A stretch of 55,323 nucleotides of DNA from assembly GCA_029850515.1 (NCBI GenBank), contig JARCRW010000024.1, positions 1-55,323 on the forward strand, written 5' to 3'. This document shows, piece after piece, positions 15,942 through 24,357 of this stretch. Positions within the stretch are counted from its first letter, which is position 1. Every line of letters starts with the position of its first letter. The position numbers and the translations under genes were made by a program. The DNA is from Nitrosotalea sp. (GTDB lineage: Archaea; Thermoproteota; Nitrososphaeria; Nitrososphaerales; Nitrosopumilaceae). The notes beneath the pieces were generated by a model. The model had not been told where the DNA came from. It was given only the letters and a program-made list of their open reading frames with translations, and searched no databases.

Positions 15942-16190
15942 TTATTTCACCTTCTTGATTGTAAATTCTAGATCCTTGTCTGTTTTTTTAATACCAATTA
16001 ATTGGTGACCAGTTCTATTTACCCATCTTGTGATGTCTTCTTCAGAAGCAGGATCGTCTGCAGTTATTTTTAGAATGTTTCCTACAGCCATTCTTTCCAT
16101 TTCGATCTTTGTTCTAAAGACAGGTTCTGGACAGAACATGCCTCGTACATCAATTGTCTTGGTTGGAGTTAATTCTGAAATGTCAGTCAC
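15942..16190 (-). CDS. TusA/SirA-like sulfur-carrier protein
   Basis: An 82-residue TusA-family protein: IDVRGMFCPEPVFRTKIEME with the conserved CPxP (Cys20), then the ferredoxin-like fold ILKITADDPASEEDITRWVN. TusA proteins carry persulfide sulfur between donors such as rhodaneses and acceptors in thiouridine, molybdopterin or sulfur oxidation pathways. It directly precedes the cysteine synthase gene (6-nt gap), suggesting a link between persulfide handling and cysteine formation. Start is GTG 16190. Confidence 0.9.
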   Translation of the reverse strand: MTDISELTPTKTIDVRGMFCPEPVFRTKIEMERMAVGNILKITADDPASEEDITRWVNRTGHQLIGIKKTDKDLEFTIKKVK

Positions 16191-16251
16191 CTGTAAGCAA
16201 AAAAGTGCTCACGTAATATTAAAATCTATTCATGAGTGCGTAAAAATTACA

Positions 16252-17172
16252 TCATCTAAGAATCATCGGCAGTATTGCCCGCAGGTTTCTTTCATACAAA
16301 ACAGTATGATCATGGTCTTTGAAGTTTATCTTGTTTGAAAGTTTTGTAATTAGACGCACTGCAACTTTGTAGGCAGTTGTCCATACTATACTATTAGGAT
16401 TTGACTCAAAGGCATTAATCAAAAATCTGCACACCCCCGTCAGATGAGGATGGTGTTCTTCAAAGTACATAAGAATGTCCTCTTTAGAGTTTTCAATCTT
16501 GTACAATGCATGCTCTATCATTTCCCGGCTTGTGATGTAACCGGTATCACCTATTGTGACCTTGCCATGACGTAGTGCATACAAGATATCATCAAGATTA
16601 TTCTCTGAATCAATCACGTTTGTGCATCTACCAAGTGTGGATGCAACATGTGAATCACTTCCTACTACTTCTACGAGGTTTGATGCTTTAGCAAAATGGT
16701 ATGCTCTAAGATTAGAGTACCGGTCCACATTGTTACTGTTAAAGACCTCAATCAGATCACATAGAGCAGCTCTTTCCCTTAAACCATTACTGAGCCCAAA
16801 TGGATGCGGAGCACAAGAGACTGCGCCTTGAGATTGTATGTCATCCAGTATTTCCTCAAGACTGCTTCCAGCCTTTACTGTTTGATTTAGACCAAATGCA
16901 AGGACGTGTATTCCCTGATCAGTCGTTATTTCTTCCCCCGGATATACTCGAATCTTTTTGTATTTCTCGTGATTCTGTTGATATTCCAAAAGGGAGCCAT
17001 ATCCGTTCAAGGTATTGTGGTTTGTAATGAAAAATGCATCAAGATCTGTGTCATGTGCTTTATCTAGCTGTTGCATAACTGTCACACCGCAATCATACGG
17101 AGTCTCTTTTGGCCCAAGTTGAAAGTTTGAAAATTCGTTATGACAATGCAATTCAATTTTTAATCCGGCCAA
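16252..17172 (-). CDS. PHP-domain phosphoesterase-like protein
   Basis: A 306-residue protein with an N-terminal PHP metal-dependent hydrolase domain: KIELHCHNEFSN (first metal His pair), FFITNHNTLNGY, VYPGEEITT, CAPHPFG and VGSDSHVASTLG are the successive PHP metal-ligand motifs. The C-terminal third (about 220-306) is helical and not recognised. Substrate could be a phosphodiester or nucleotide; nothing in the sequence settles it. Start is ATG 17172, separated from CofE by 54 nt. Confidence 0.85.
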   Translation of the reverse strand: MAGLKIELHCHNEFSNFQLGPKETPYDCGVTVMQQLDKAHDTDLDAFFITNHNTLNGYGSLLEYQQNHEKYKKIRVYPGEEITTDQGIHVLAFGLNQTVKAGSSLEEILDDIQSQGAVSCAPHPFGLSNGLRERAALCDLIEVFNSNNVDRYSNLRAYHFAKASNLVEVVGSDSHVASTLGRCTNVIDSENNLDDILYALRHGKVTIGDTGYITSREMIEHALYKIENSKEDILMYFEEHHPHLTGVCRFLINAFESNPNSIVWTTAYKVAVRLITKLSNKINFKDHDHTVLYERNLRAILPMILR

Positions 17173-17226
17173 TGTTTATCGAATCCACCCATCAATGCAT
17201 ATAATCTTTGTTTCTAGAATTTTTGC

Positions 17227-17967
17227 TTATCGGAACAGATCAAGAGATTTGACGCGCAGTAGATCTTGGAGGTGCCCACTTTTTTTGTTAAACGGATAGT
17301 TGCGCACAATTGCAATTGGTGTGTAAAATGTCTTTCCCCTAACCAGTTCTGTGGCAGAGCAGATTTCATCTGCAACAGCAATTGCCGTAACCCTAAGAAT
17401 TCTCTGGAAGTTGTCTTGCTTTCCTTCATAGTTAACTATAGGAGATATTCCAGATACCCCTATTGCAACATCGGTCTGACCTTCTCGAAACGGCCTCCCA
17501 AATGTATCAGATATTAGCACCGCAACATTTTTTCCAGTCTTTGTCTTGATGCGTCTTTTAAGCCGCTGGGCAGAGTTGTCGGCATTTTTTGGAAGAAGTG
17601 TAGCAAATCCTTTTTCCATGTTGCTTTCATCAATTCCCGCATTTGCACAAACAAGGCCATGTCGTGTTTGTGATATTATTATACCATTTTTCATGCGAAT
17701 AATTCTTTTTGTTTCATCAAGAATTAGTTGTACAATTCGCGGATCTTTTTTGTACGCACTTGCAATCCCTGTTGCAAGAAGGGTTGGCCTGACTTTGGTC
17801 AAGTCAATTTTTTGTCCCTCTTGTTTTGAGATTATTTTTTGTGTAAATACTAGAATGTCATCTTCCTTCAATTCCCTACCGGCCTTTGTTTTGAGCAGAA
17901 TCTCAACTAGGTCATCCCTAGGTTTAATGTCACATGGCATCTTGACAGGGATTATTTGCAGTGACAT
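17227..17967 (-). CDS. cofE: coenzyme F420-0:L-glutamate ligase
   Basis: A 246-residue CofE. Characteristic segments: DDILVFTQKIISKQEG (GTP/metal site), ISQTRHGLVCANAGIDESN, AVLISDTFGRPFREGQTDVA and AVADEICSATELV. It adds glutamates by gamma linkage to F420-0 using GTP; ammonia-oxidising archaea make F420. Start is ATG 17967. It is the middle gene of a minus-strand run (phosphatase, cofE, PHP) with gaps of 39 and 54 nt. Confidence 0.93.
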   Translation of the reverse strand: MSLQIIPVKMPCDIKPRDDLVEILLKTKAGRELKEDDILVFTQKIISKQEGQKIDLTKVRPTLLATGIASAYKKDPRIVQLILDETKRIIRMKNGIIISQTRHGLVCANAGIDESNMEKGFATLLPKNADNSAQRLKRRIKTKTGKNVAVLISDTFGRPFREGQTDVAIGVSGISPIVNYEGKQDNFQRILRVTAIAVADEICSATELVRGKTFYTPIAIVRNYPFNKKSGHLQDLLRVKSLDLFR

Positions 17968-18006
17968 ACATCAAACCGGTTTTTACTGCTTAAAATGATA
18001 TCTGGT

Positions 18007-18657
18007 CTAGGCAAATGCTTGTAGTGATATTTTCAGACCATAGTGTTTGTTTATTATCCCTATAATCTTTGAGAGATCTTTTTCTTCAAGTGTGACAGTT
18101 GCAAGCTCCTTTACCATATCCTGGGCTCGAAATGCAATACCAAGACCGCAGATGTTAAACAGTTTAACATCATTTGCGCCATCTACGACCACCACAACAT
18201 TCTCTTTTTTTTCTTTCCATTCATTTATTTTTATAATTGCAGATTTTGACTTGTCAGAGTCGACATCAATTGTTACACCGTCAAGCTTTCCATCCTTGAA
18301 TAGTAGATCATTTGAAAAAACATAGTCAAGGTCTAATTCCTCTTTTAATCTGTCAGTCATAAGTGTAAAGCCTCCTGATACTGCCATGATTTTCCAGCCT
18401 GCTGCCTTCAATGCCCGGCAGGCCTCTTTGGCACCAATCATTATTTTAAGTGAGTCAGATACTTCTTTGCAGGTCTCATAGTCAATGCCACGGAGAAGAT
18501 CAATTCGTTTCCTTAATCCCTCTTCCCAGTTTATCTTACCTTCGATTCCTTGTCTTGTTATTGCCCAGATTTCATCTTGCTTGTTAATTTTTTCGGCAAG
18601 TATTGGAAGAAATTCTGCATCAAGTAGTACGCCTTCAACATCAAAGATTGCTAACAT
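18007..18657 (-). CDS. HAD-family phosphatase, SerB/ThrH-like
   Basis: A 216-residue HAD enzyme with the serine phosphatase layout: motif I MLAIFDVEGVLLD, motif II VSGGF (Ser/Thr after hydrophobic strand), Lys of motif III in DKSKSAI and motif IV VVVVDGANDVKLF. It would dephosphorylate phosphoserine or a similar metabolite. Oddly, motif I is D-x-E (Asp6, Glu8) in place of D-x-D; the same D-x-E-G-V occurs in the ThrH phosphoserine/homoserine phosphotransferase group, so activity may differ from SerB. Start is ATG 18657. Confidence 0.8.
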   Translation of the reverse strand: MLAIFDVEGVLLDAEFLPILAEKINKQDEIWAITRQGIEGKINWEEGLRKRIDLLRGIDYETCKEVSDSLKIMIGAKEACRALKAAGWKIMAVSGGFTLMTDRLKEELDLDYVFSNDLLFKDGKLDGVTIDVDSDKSKSAIIKINEWKEKKENVVVVVDGANDVKLFNICGLGIAFRAQDMVKELATVTLEEKDLSKIIGIINKHYGLKISLQAFA

Positions 18658-18758
18658 CAGTTTCTTCTTTCAACCATAAATCAGATTATATTAATCTTAA
18701 GCGATTATCAGATCTTTTTACCACTAGTAATATATTCAAGGTTGTCAAGCCGAAGAAT

Positions 18759-19043
18759 ATGGCAGAGCTTCCGCACAAATACGAAGTACCAGTAAAAGTT
18801 GTTGCAAAAGCTATCAAGCTGTCAGACGGAACAAAAGAAGAACTCAAGGCATCTGGAATGATGGATGACAAGGGAAAACTTAAGCTAAAGGGAGTTAGTC
18901 CAAAGATGCTCAAGCGCATGAAAGAAGAATCGGTAGATTGTCCTGTTTTGAAAAATGAACTTCCATTTATACAATGTTTTGTATGCTCCAATTTCCAGAG
19001 TAGAGTATCAGGAAAAGTGCTCTGCAAAGGCGATCCACTCTAA
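18759..19043 (+). CDS. conserved hypothetical protein with four-Cys C-terminus
   Basis: A 94-residue protein from ATG 18759 (MAELPHKYEVPVKVVAKAIK). The frame is open further upstream but that part overlaps the divergent phosphatase. The first 60 residues are charged and helical; the C-terminus holds four cysteines (VDCPVL, IQCFVCSNF, VLCKGD) in a C-x11-C-x2-C-x11-C pattern suited to a zinc or Fe-S site. It precedes proS by 43 nt in the same direction. Family not recognised. Confidence 0.7.
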   Translation: MAELPHKYEVPVKVVAKAIKLSDGTKEELKASGMMDDKGKLKLKGVSPKMLKRMKEESVDCPVLKNELPFIQCFVCSNFQSRVSGKVLCKGDPL

Positions 19044-19086
19044 AAACCAGAAAAGCTCATTAGTGTAACTAAAAGAAAGACTGGAA

Positions 19087-20529
19087 TTGAGCAAAGAGAT
19101 AGGAATTACAGTAAAGAAGAATGAAAATTTTAGTGAGTGGTACACACAGGTAGTACTGAAAGCGCATCTTGCAGATTATGCCCCAGTAAAAGGCCTCATT
19201 GTCCTTAGACCCTATGGATATTCGATATGGGAGTCTTTGAAATCTTCACTTGATCAAAAGTTAAAAGCAACAGGCCATGAAAATGGTTTTCTCCCAGTTC
19301 TAATACCAGAGTCATTACTAAGCAAAGAGTCTGATCACTTTGCAGGATTTACACCAGAGGTGTTCTGGGTCACACATTCTGGGGAGACAGAAATTGGTGA
19401 CAGACTTGCACTGAGGCCAACCTCAGAGGCCCTTGCATATTCAATGTATTCAAAATGGGTAAAGAGTTGGAGAGACCTACCGCTCAAAATTAATTTCTGG
19501 AATACAGCATTGAGAGCAGAGATAAAGGCAACCAAGCCATTTTTGAGGACATCAGAATTTCTATGGCAAGAGGGTCACACAGTACATGCTACAAAAGAAG
19601 AGGCAGAGCAAGAAGTTATGTCAATACTTGAAATGTACAAAAAAACAGTTGAAGAAGAACTTGCAATTCCTGTAATCACTGGTAAAAAAAGTGAAAAGGA
19701 GAAATTTGTCGGTGCAGTATATACCACAACAATGGAGTCAATCATGCCAGACGGCAAAGCACTTCAGATGGGAACATCACACTTTTTGGGACAAAACTTT
19801 TCCAAGCCATTTGATGTAAAATTCCTGGACAAGCAAAATGTAGAGACATTTGCATGGCAGACATCATGGGGAGTGTCATGGCGTCTAATAGGGGCACTAA
19901 TTATGATCCATGGTGATGACAAGGGACTTGTTCTACCACCTCGCGTTGCACCAATACAAGTAGTCATAGTACCAATTTACTACTCGCCACAAGACATGGA
20001 GCTTGTTCTCAGCAAGGTTTCAGAAATAAAACAGGCCCTAACAAAGCACAATCTTCGCGTACACATGGATGTAAGAGATGAAGTTACTCCAGGGTACAAA
20101 TTCCATGATTGGGAGATGAAGGGAGTGCCATTACGAGTCGAGATAGGCCCAAAAGATATCGCAAAAGGCAAGATGGTTCTTGTTCGCAGAGACAGTCTCA
20201 AGAAAAGTGATCTGACATTTGAAGATGCAGAAAACGGAATTCTCAGTATGCTAGACGAGATCCAGCAGAACCTCTTTGAAAATGCCAAGAGTCTTTTAAG
20301 AGAAAAAACAAGGGAGATAACAGACTTTGATGAATTCAAGTCAGAGATGGAAAAGGGTGCATTCATTTATTCACCATGGTGTGGACAGACAAAATGCGAA
20401 GAGACCATAAAAGAGTCAACAGGTGCAGATATCAGAGTAATTCCATTTGATGCAAAGATGCAAGATTCCAAGTGTATCATATGCAAGAATCAGACCACCA
20501 TACATGCAATTTTTGCAAGAAGTTATTAG
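19087..20529 (+). CDS. proS: prolyl-tRNA synthetase, archaeal/eukaryotic type
   Basis: A 480-residue class II aminoacyl-tRNA synthetase of the short, archaeal-type ProRS without the bacterial editing insert. Motif 1-like GLIVLRPYGYSIWES, motif 2 FWNTALRAEIKATKPFLRTS-region (Arg contact to ATP), motif 3 SWGVSWRLIGALIMIHGDD, and the anticodon-binding domain from about 290 are visible. The C-terminal zinc-type extension ends KCIICKNQTTIHAIFARSY, with a final Tyr as in archaeal forms. Start TTG 19087 (MSKEIGITV). Confidence 0.95.
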   Translation: MSKEIGITVKKNENFSEWYTQVVLKAHLADYAPVKGLIVLRPYGYSIWESLKSSLDQKLKATGHENGFLPVLIPESLLSKESDHFAGFTPEVFWVTHSGETEIGDRLALRPTSEALAYSMYSKWVKSWRDLPLKINFWNTALRAEIKATKPFLRTSEFLWQEGHTVHATKEEAEQEVMSILEMYKKTVEEELAIPVITGKKSEKEKFVGAVYTTTMESIMPDGKALQMGTSHFLGQNFSKPFDVKFLDKQNVETFAWQTSWGVSWRLIGALIMIHGDDKGLVLPPRVAPIQVVIVPIYYSPQDMELVLSKVSEIKQALTKHNLRVHMDVRDEVTPGYKFHDWEMKGVPLRVEIGPKDIAKGKMVLVRRDSLKKSDLTFEDAENGILSMLDEIQQNLFENAKSLLREKTREITDFDEFKSEMEKGAFIYSPWCGQTKCEETIKESTGADIRVIPFDAKMQDSKCIICKNQTTIHAIFARSY

Positions 20530-20591
20530 CAATGAGCCTAGCGCACCGTGACAGTCAGGCATTATATTATACCAAGAAGGTAGTGTAACCA

Positions 20592-20906
20592 ATGTCAGGA
20601 TCAAACCCTTATCGTGACAGAATATACATAATCAAGGATATCATTCTCACACTAGTTCAATATGGAGAACTCAACCAGACAGCCCTCGTGAGCTTTTGCG
20701 GCCTGAATTTAAAAAAACACAAGTCAATACTTGAAGAACTTGAATCAAACAGTCTGATTCAAAGCGAGGAAAGACATCTTGGAAAGCGCATCATAACCAT
20801 GTACAAGCCATCGCCACAAGGAATAGAATTTTGCAAAACAATCTTGGATCCTTATGAGACACTATTTCCAAGAAAGAAGAAAGACCAGTCAAAAAACGTG
20901 AGCTAG
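20592..20906 (+). CDS. winged-helix transcription regulator-like protein
   Basis: A 104-residue protein resembling small archaeal winged-helix regulators: DIILTLVQYGELNQTALVSF (helices 1-2), NLKKHKSILEELESNSLI (recognition helix) and RIITMYKPSPQGIEF (wing and last helix). A dimer of this size would bind a palindrome. It follows proS by 62 nt and overlaps the convergent membrane gene by 4 nt. Target unknown. ATG 20592 gives the expected N-terminus. Confidence 0.75.
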   Translation: MSGSNPYRDRIYIIKDIILTLVQYGELNQTALVSFCGLNLKKHKSILEELESNSLIQSEERHLGKRIITMYKPSPQGIEFCKTILDPYETLFPRKKKDQSKNVS

Positions 20907-21286
20907 TCGGGGTCCAAGCCGTATTGTGATGCAATCTTTTTGTCGATCTCGTCTTTTTGTTGGAGATATTCATGATATTTTTTATTCCATGATTTTAGTG
21001 TTTGATATTGCCTGATCCCAGTTATCATCCAGCCCACAGATATTGCAATTATCAATCCAAGCAGTATGCTCAGTGCCACTCCAAAGTCATATTCATTATC
21101 AAGGACAATGACAAAGTTTTTGTGAGTTAGCAGGAATATAGAAAGTCCGATTGCAAAAGGTGCCAATATGAAACCAGAGAGCGACACCCCAAGAAGAATT
21201 TGTCTCAGTTCAAGAATTTTGCTTATGAAACTATCCATTAAATCAAGCAGATCAAAGCGAGAGCGTTGTGTCTTATCGTCACTCAT
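20903..21286 (-). CDS. two-helix membrane protein, hypothetical
   Basis: A 127-residue protein from ATG 21286 with two membrane helices (about 33-53 and 67-89: VSLSGFILAPFAIGLSIFLL and ALSILLGLIIAISVGWMITG) and a charged C-terminal cytoplasmic helix (KKYHEYLQQKDEIDKKIA). No family is recognised. It overlaps the convergent HTH gene by four bases at the 3' end. Confidence 0.65.
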   Translation of the reverse strand: MSDDKTQRSRFDLLDLMDSFISKILELRQILLGVSLSGFILAPFAIGLSIFLLTHKNFVIVLDNEYDFGVALSILLGLIIAISVGWMITGIRQYQTLKSWNKKYHEYLQQKDEIDKKIASQYGLDPD

Positions 21287-21350
21287 ATCAATTTGGCCTT
21301 TTCCTGTTTAATGTTGATAGAGTTTCTAAAAAGTATTTTGGCAGTCAATT

Positions 21351-21842
21351 TCATGGATCCACGGTTATTGTGCCATTCATTTCTGGGTGTATTTTAGAAT
21401 AATATTTAAAACTGCCAACCTTGTCTGCAACGAAGTTTATGGTCTGAGCCTCAAAATACTTCAAATGTCTTGTGTGGACATTAAATGCATCAATGTTCAG
21501 ATCCTGGTCTGAGCCAGTATCCTTGTCTTCATTTATCACATGCAATGCAACCAGTGTTCCTTGTGGAATATGAATCGCAGGATCAAAGTTTGTGCCAGAG
21601 AATGTTTTCTTTCCAGTTTTAGTAGACTGTTCATCATATGCATATCCTTGACTATTATGAATTGCAAGTATGTAGATATTGGAAGCTGTTGCAAATACTG
21701 GATGATCTACATTTACAGGAATTGAAGAGTTCCAGATATAATATACACCGCCAGCAACAGCTAGCGCGATAACTGCAACAGTCATTATCAAACCCTTAGA
21801 AATCGGACTAGACTTAGCCTTGTTCTTTTGTTTTTTTCCCAC
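21351..21842 (-). CDS. membrane-anchored cupredoxin-fold protein without the Cys ligand
   Basis: A 163-residue protein: basic N-terminus, one membrane helix (about 17-37, GLIMTVAVIALAVAGGVYYI), then an extracytoplasmic cupredoxin-like domain. Potential ligands are His123/His126 (NVHTRHLK) and the loop YYSKIHPEMNG with His152 and Met155. Blue copper proteins have Cys three residues before the His; here it is Ser149. It may bind copper in a non-blue site, another metal, or none. Multiple cupredoxins are typical of ammonia-oxidising archaea, which use copper proteins for electron transport. Start ATG 21842. Confidence 0.75.
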   Translation of the reverse strand: MGKKQKNKAKSSPISKGLIMTVAVIALAVAGGVYYIWNSSIPVNVDHPVFATASNIYILAIHNSQGYAYDEQSTKTGKKTFSGTNFDPAIHIPQGTLVALHVINEDKDTGSDQDLNIDAFNVHTRHLKYFEAQTINFVADKVGSFKYYSKIHPEMNGTITVDP

Positions 21843-22000
21843 TATAAAACCAGTGAATGGTGTGTATATTTATGTAATGATTACCAAAGTTTAGCAAAAT
21901 ATATTACTGAAAAATTAGCTGATTAACTCGATAATTAGATGGAACATTTGATAGTAAAATATAATATTTTGATATACAGAATTGGGACAGAGGTTTCGGC

Positions 22001-23200
22001 ATGAAAAGACTTGAGATCATACTTGTTGGTGTAATCATCGTTTTGGCTGCTACAGTTGTGTTGCAATTTAGCAATGGAAAAATGTTAAACGAGGTTTCGC
22101 AGGGTGCAATCCAAGGACCTCCAGGACCTCAAGGTCCGCCTGGCCCACAAGGACCTCCAGGACCTGGATCAAGCCCTGCAGCACAGGGTGCCGTCCTTAC
22201 ACAGATTTACAAGAACACGGAAAACTCGGTAGTACAGATAACAAGCAAGGTTTCAACAGTAGACAACAATTTCATACTAAATGGCCAGCCACTTGAAAGC
22301 CAGTCTACAAGACTTGGATCAGGTTTCGTATACGATACCGATGGAAGAATAATCACAAACAATCATGTTGTAGAAGGATCAAAGACGGTGAATGTTTCAT
22401 TTATTGACGGAAATACATATACTGCCAAAGTAGTGGGAACTGATCCTGGAAATGATATTGCAGTAATACAAATAATAGACAACTTTTCGGATGAGCATCT
22501 TGTTCCCCTAACCCTTGGAAACTCATCAAATCTTGATGTCGGACAGCAAGTCATTGCAATAGGCAATCCATTTGGACTAAGTGATACAATGACAACGGGG
22601 ATAATTAGCCAGATTGGAAGACTGCTTCCAGAGAGCAACTCTGTAGGATTTTCAATACCCGATGTCATACAAGTTGATGCAGCAATAAATCCAGGAAATT
22701 CAGGTGGTCCACTGCTAGATCTCAATGGCCAAGTAGTGGGCATGAATACTGCAATCAGCACCAACACTGGAGATTTTGCAGGAGTTGGATTTGCAGTACC
22801 TGCAGATGCAATAAACAGAATAGCCCCAGTTTTGATTAAAAATGGGACATATGATCACCCATACCTTGGCATATCGGGAAGAAGTCTAGACTCCGATGTA
22901 GCCCTCGCAAATGGACTAGCAAGAAATTTCAAGGGAGTCATAATTGAGAGTGTTGTCAAGGGAGGACCTGCAGACAAGGCAGGAATAACTCCAGCCACAC
23001 CAGATCAGAACAACATTCTTCACGGCGGAGACATCATAACAGCAATAGACGGACACCCAATCAAGACAATCTATGATGTTATTTCATATCTAGACGAAAA
23101 GAAAAATGTAGGAGATAAGGTAGTTTTGACAGTATACAGGCAAGGCAAGTCTGTGGATTTGACTGCCACACTTGGCGCAAGACCAAATCCGTCGTCCTAG
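22001..23200 (+). CDS. membrane-anchored HtrA/Deg serine protease with collagen-like stalk
   Basis: A 399-residue protein: N-terminal membrane anchor (about 5-23), a collagen-like linker of six Gly-X-Y triplets (39-56, GPPGPQ repeats), a trypsin-like domain with catalytic His122 (TNNHVV), Asp152 (GNDIAV) and Ser234 (NPGNSGGPL), and one C-terminal PDZ domain (about 290-390). HtrA proteases degrade or hold misfolded proteins outside the membrane and assemble as trimers. A Gly-Pro-Pro stalk would suit a trimer, since collagen helices are also three-stranded. ATG 22001 is used. The 3' end overlaps the convergent glycosylase gene by four bases. Confidence 0.93.
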   Translation: MKRLEIILVGVIIVLAATVVLQFSNGKMLNEVSQGAIQGPPGPQGPPGPQGPPGPGSSPAAQGAVLTQIYKNTENSVVQITSKVSTVDNNFILNGQPLESQSTRLGSGFVYDTDGRIITNNHVVEGSKTVNVSFIDGNTYTAKVVGTDPGNDIAVIQIIDNFSDEHLVPLTLGNSSNLDVGQQVIAIGNPFGLSDTMTTGIISQIGRLLPESNSVGFSIPDVIQVDAAINPGNSGGPLLDLNGQVVGMNTAISTNTGDFAGVGFAVPADAINRIAPVLIKNGTYDHPYLGISGRSLDSDVALANGLARNFKGVIIESVVKGGPADKAGITPATPDQNNILHGGDIITAIDGHPIKTIYDVISYLDEKKNVGDKVVLTVYRQGKSVDLTATLGARPNPSS

Positions 23201-23778
23201 TTTTCTTCAAAGACATTTTTTGTTGTCTTAAAGTTCCACAGCTTGTCGATTGCTTTTTTTATCCCAATCCTTGGTCCTGCCAGAATCTCAGACTTTTTTA
23301 TTTCAAATCCATCAGTGATATACAGGCTGGATTTTTTTGTTAGGTCTTCGCCGTATTCTTTTTTTGTAATCATCAATGCTTGCGTGAGCTTGGCAGGACC
23401 ATTTGTGAGGTTAGATATATCACAAGTATTACGTTGCACCGACATGAAATCAATTCCTTGTAGTGGCACAAGGGATCTGAGTAATACAGCACCTGCATCA
23501 CAATCTTGACTTTTGGCCACTGCATTTACACAATAATGCATTCCATACGTAAAGTAGACATATGCCCTTCCCACAGGCCCAAACATTGCCTGGTTTCGCC
23601 CAGTCATTCCACCATATGTATGACTTGCTGGATCATCTTTGTATCGATATGCTTCGGTTTCTACGATTACTCCAGATATGGTATTTCCATTAATTTTTCT
23701 AACCAGTATCTTTCCAATCAAGGCTTGGGCAACATCCACGGTATCTTGATCATAAAATGAGCGGGCAAGTATCTTCAT
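23197..23778 (-). CDS. 3-methyladenine DNA glycosylase, AAG/MPG type
   Basis: A 193-residue protein of the mammalian-type alkyladenine glycosylase family. Diagnostic stretches: ARSFYDQDTVDVAQALIGK, VIVETEAYRYKDDPASHTYG (catalytic Glu in VETEAY), GRAYVYFTYGMHYCVNAV and LTNGPAKLTQALMI. It excises alkylated bases in base-excision repair. ATG 23778 overlaps the stop region of the upstream uracil-DNA glycosylase gene by 4 nt, so the two repair genes form an operon. Confidence 0.93.
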   Translation of the reverse strand: MKILARSFYDQDTVDVAQALIGKILVRKINGNTISGVIVETEAYRYKDDPASHTYGGMTGRNQAMFGPVGRAYVYFTYGMHYCVNAVAKSQDCDAGAVLLRSLVPLQGIDFMSVQRNTCDISNLTNGPAKLTQALMITKKEYGEDLTKKSSLYITDGFEIKKSEILAGPRIGIKKAIDKLWNFKTTKNVFEEN

Positions 23779-24356
23779 TGCGAAATTTCTATGTCCAAAC
23801 CCTTTCTCAATTTATCCAAGGATTTTGCAAGCAAGACAAAGTCATCCTTGAGTACCTGCCTCAGACCAGGATTGTATATCACAGCAGCAGGATGGACAGT
23901 GACAAAATAAAGTTGGTCGTTGCTTTTTACAATCTTGCCACGATTTTTTGTAATTGCGCTGCCATCAAGTAATGAGTTGTATGCGGTATTTCCAAGTATA
24001 CAAACTATCTTGGGTTTTATGATTTCAAGTTCTTCTGACAAGTATGGTTTGCACGCAGTTCGCTCTTCTGTCAGAGGCTGCCTATTATCTGGCGGTCTGC
24101 ATTTTACTACATTTGTTATATAGACTTGATCTCTTGTAAATCCCGCATATTCAAGCGCTTCAGAAAGAATTTGTCCAGCAGTGCCCACAAATGGCTTTCC
24201 TTTGAGGTCCTCATTTTTACCAGGAGCCTCTCCTACAAAGATGACGTCCGAATTTTTATTACCATCACCGGGCACCGCATTTATCCTTGATTTTGAAAGA
24301 CTACAATTAACACAAGAAATTACCCTGTTTTTTACATCATCTAGTTTATCAGACAT
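23775..24356 (-). CDS. family 4 uracil-DNA glycosylase
   Basis: A 193-residue UDG of the thermophile-type family 4, which removes uracil from DNA and carries a 4Fe-4S cluster. Cluster ligands are Cys15, Cys18 (SCVNCSLSKSR), Cys86 (VVKCRPPDNR) and Cys102. Motif A is GEAPGKNEDLKGKPFVG and motif B is the VHPAAVIYNP stretch. Start ATG 24356. It sits between tldD (1-nt gap) and the AAG gene (4-nt overlap), pointing to a single minus-strand transcript. Confidence 0.94.
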   Translation of the reverse strand: MSDKLDDVKNRVISCVNCSLSKSRINAVPGDGNKNSDVIFVGEAPGKNEDLKGKPFVGTAGQILSEALEYAGFTRDQVYITNVVKCRPPDNRQPLTEERTACKPYLSEELEIIKPKIVCILGNTAYNSLLDGSAITKNRGKIVKSNDQLYFVTVHPAAVIYNPGLRQVLKDDFVLLAKSLDKLRKGLDIEISQ

Positions 24357-24357
24357 T

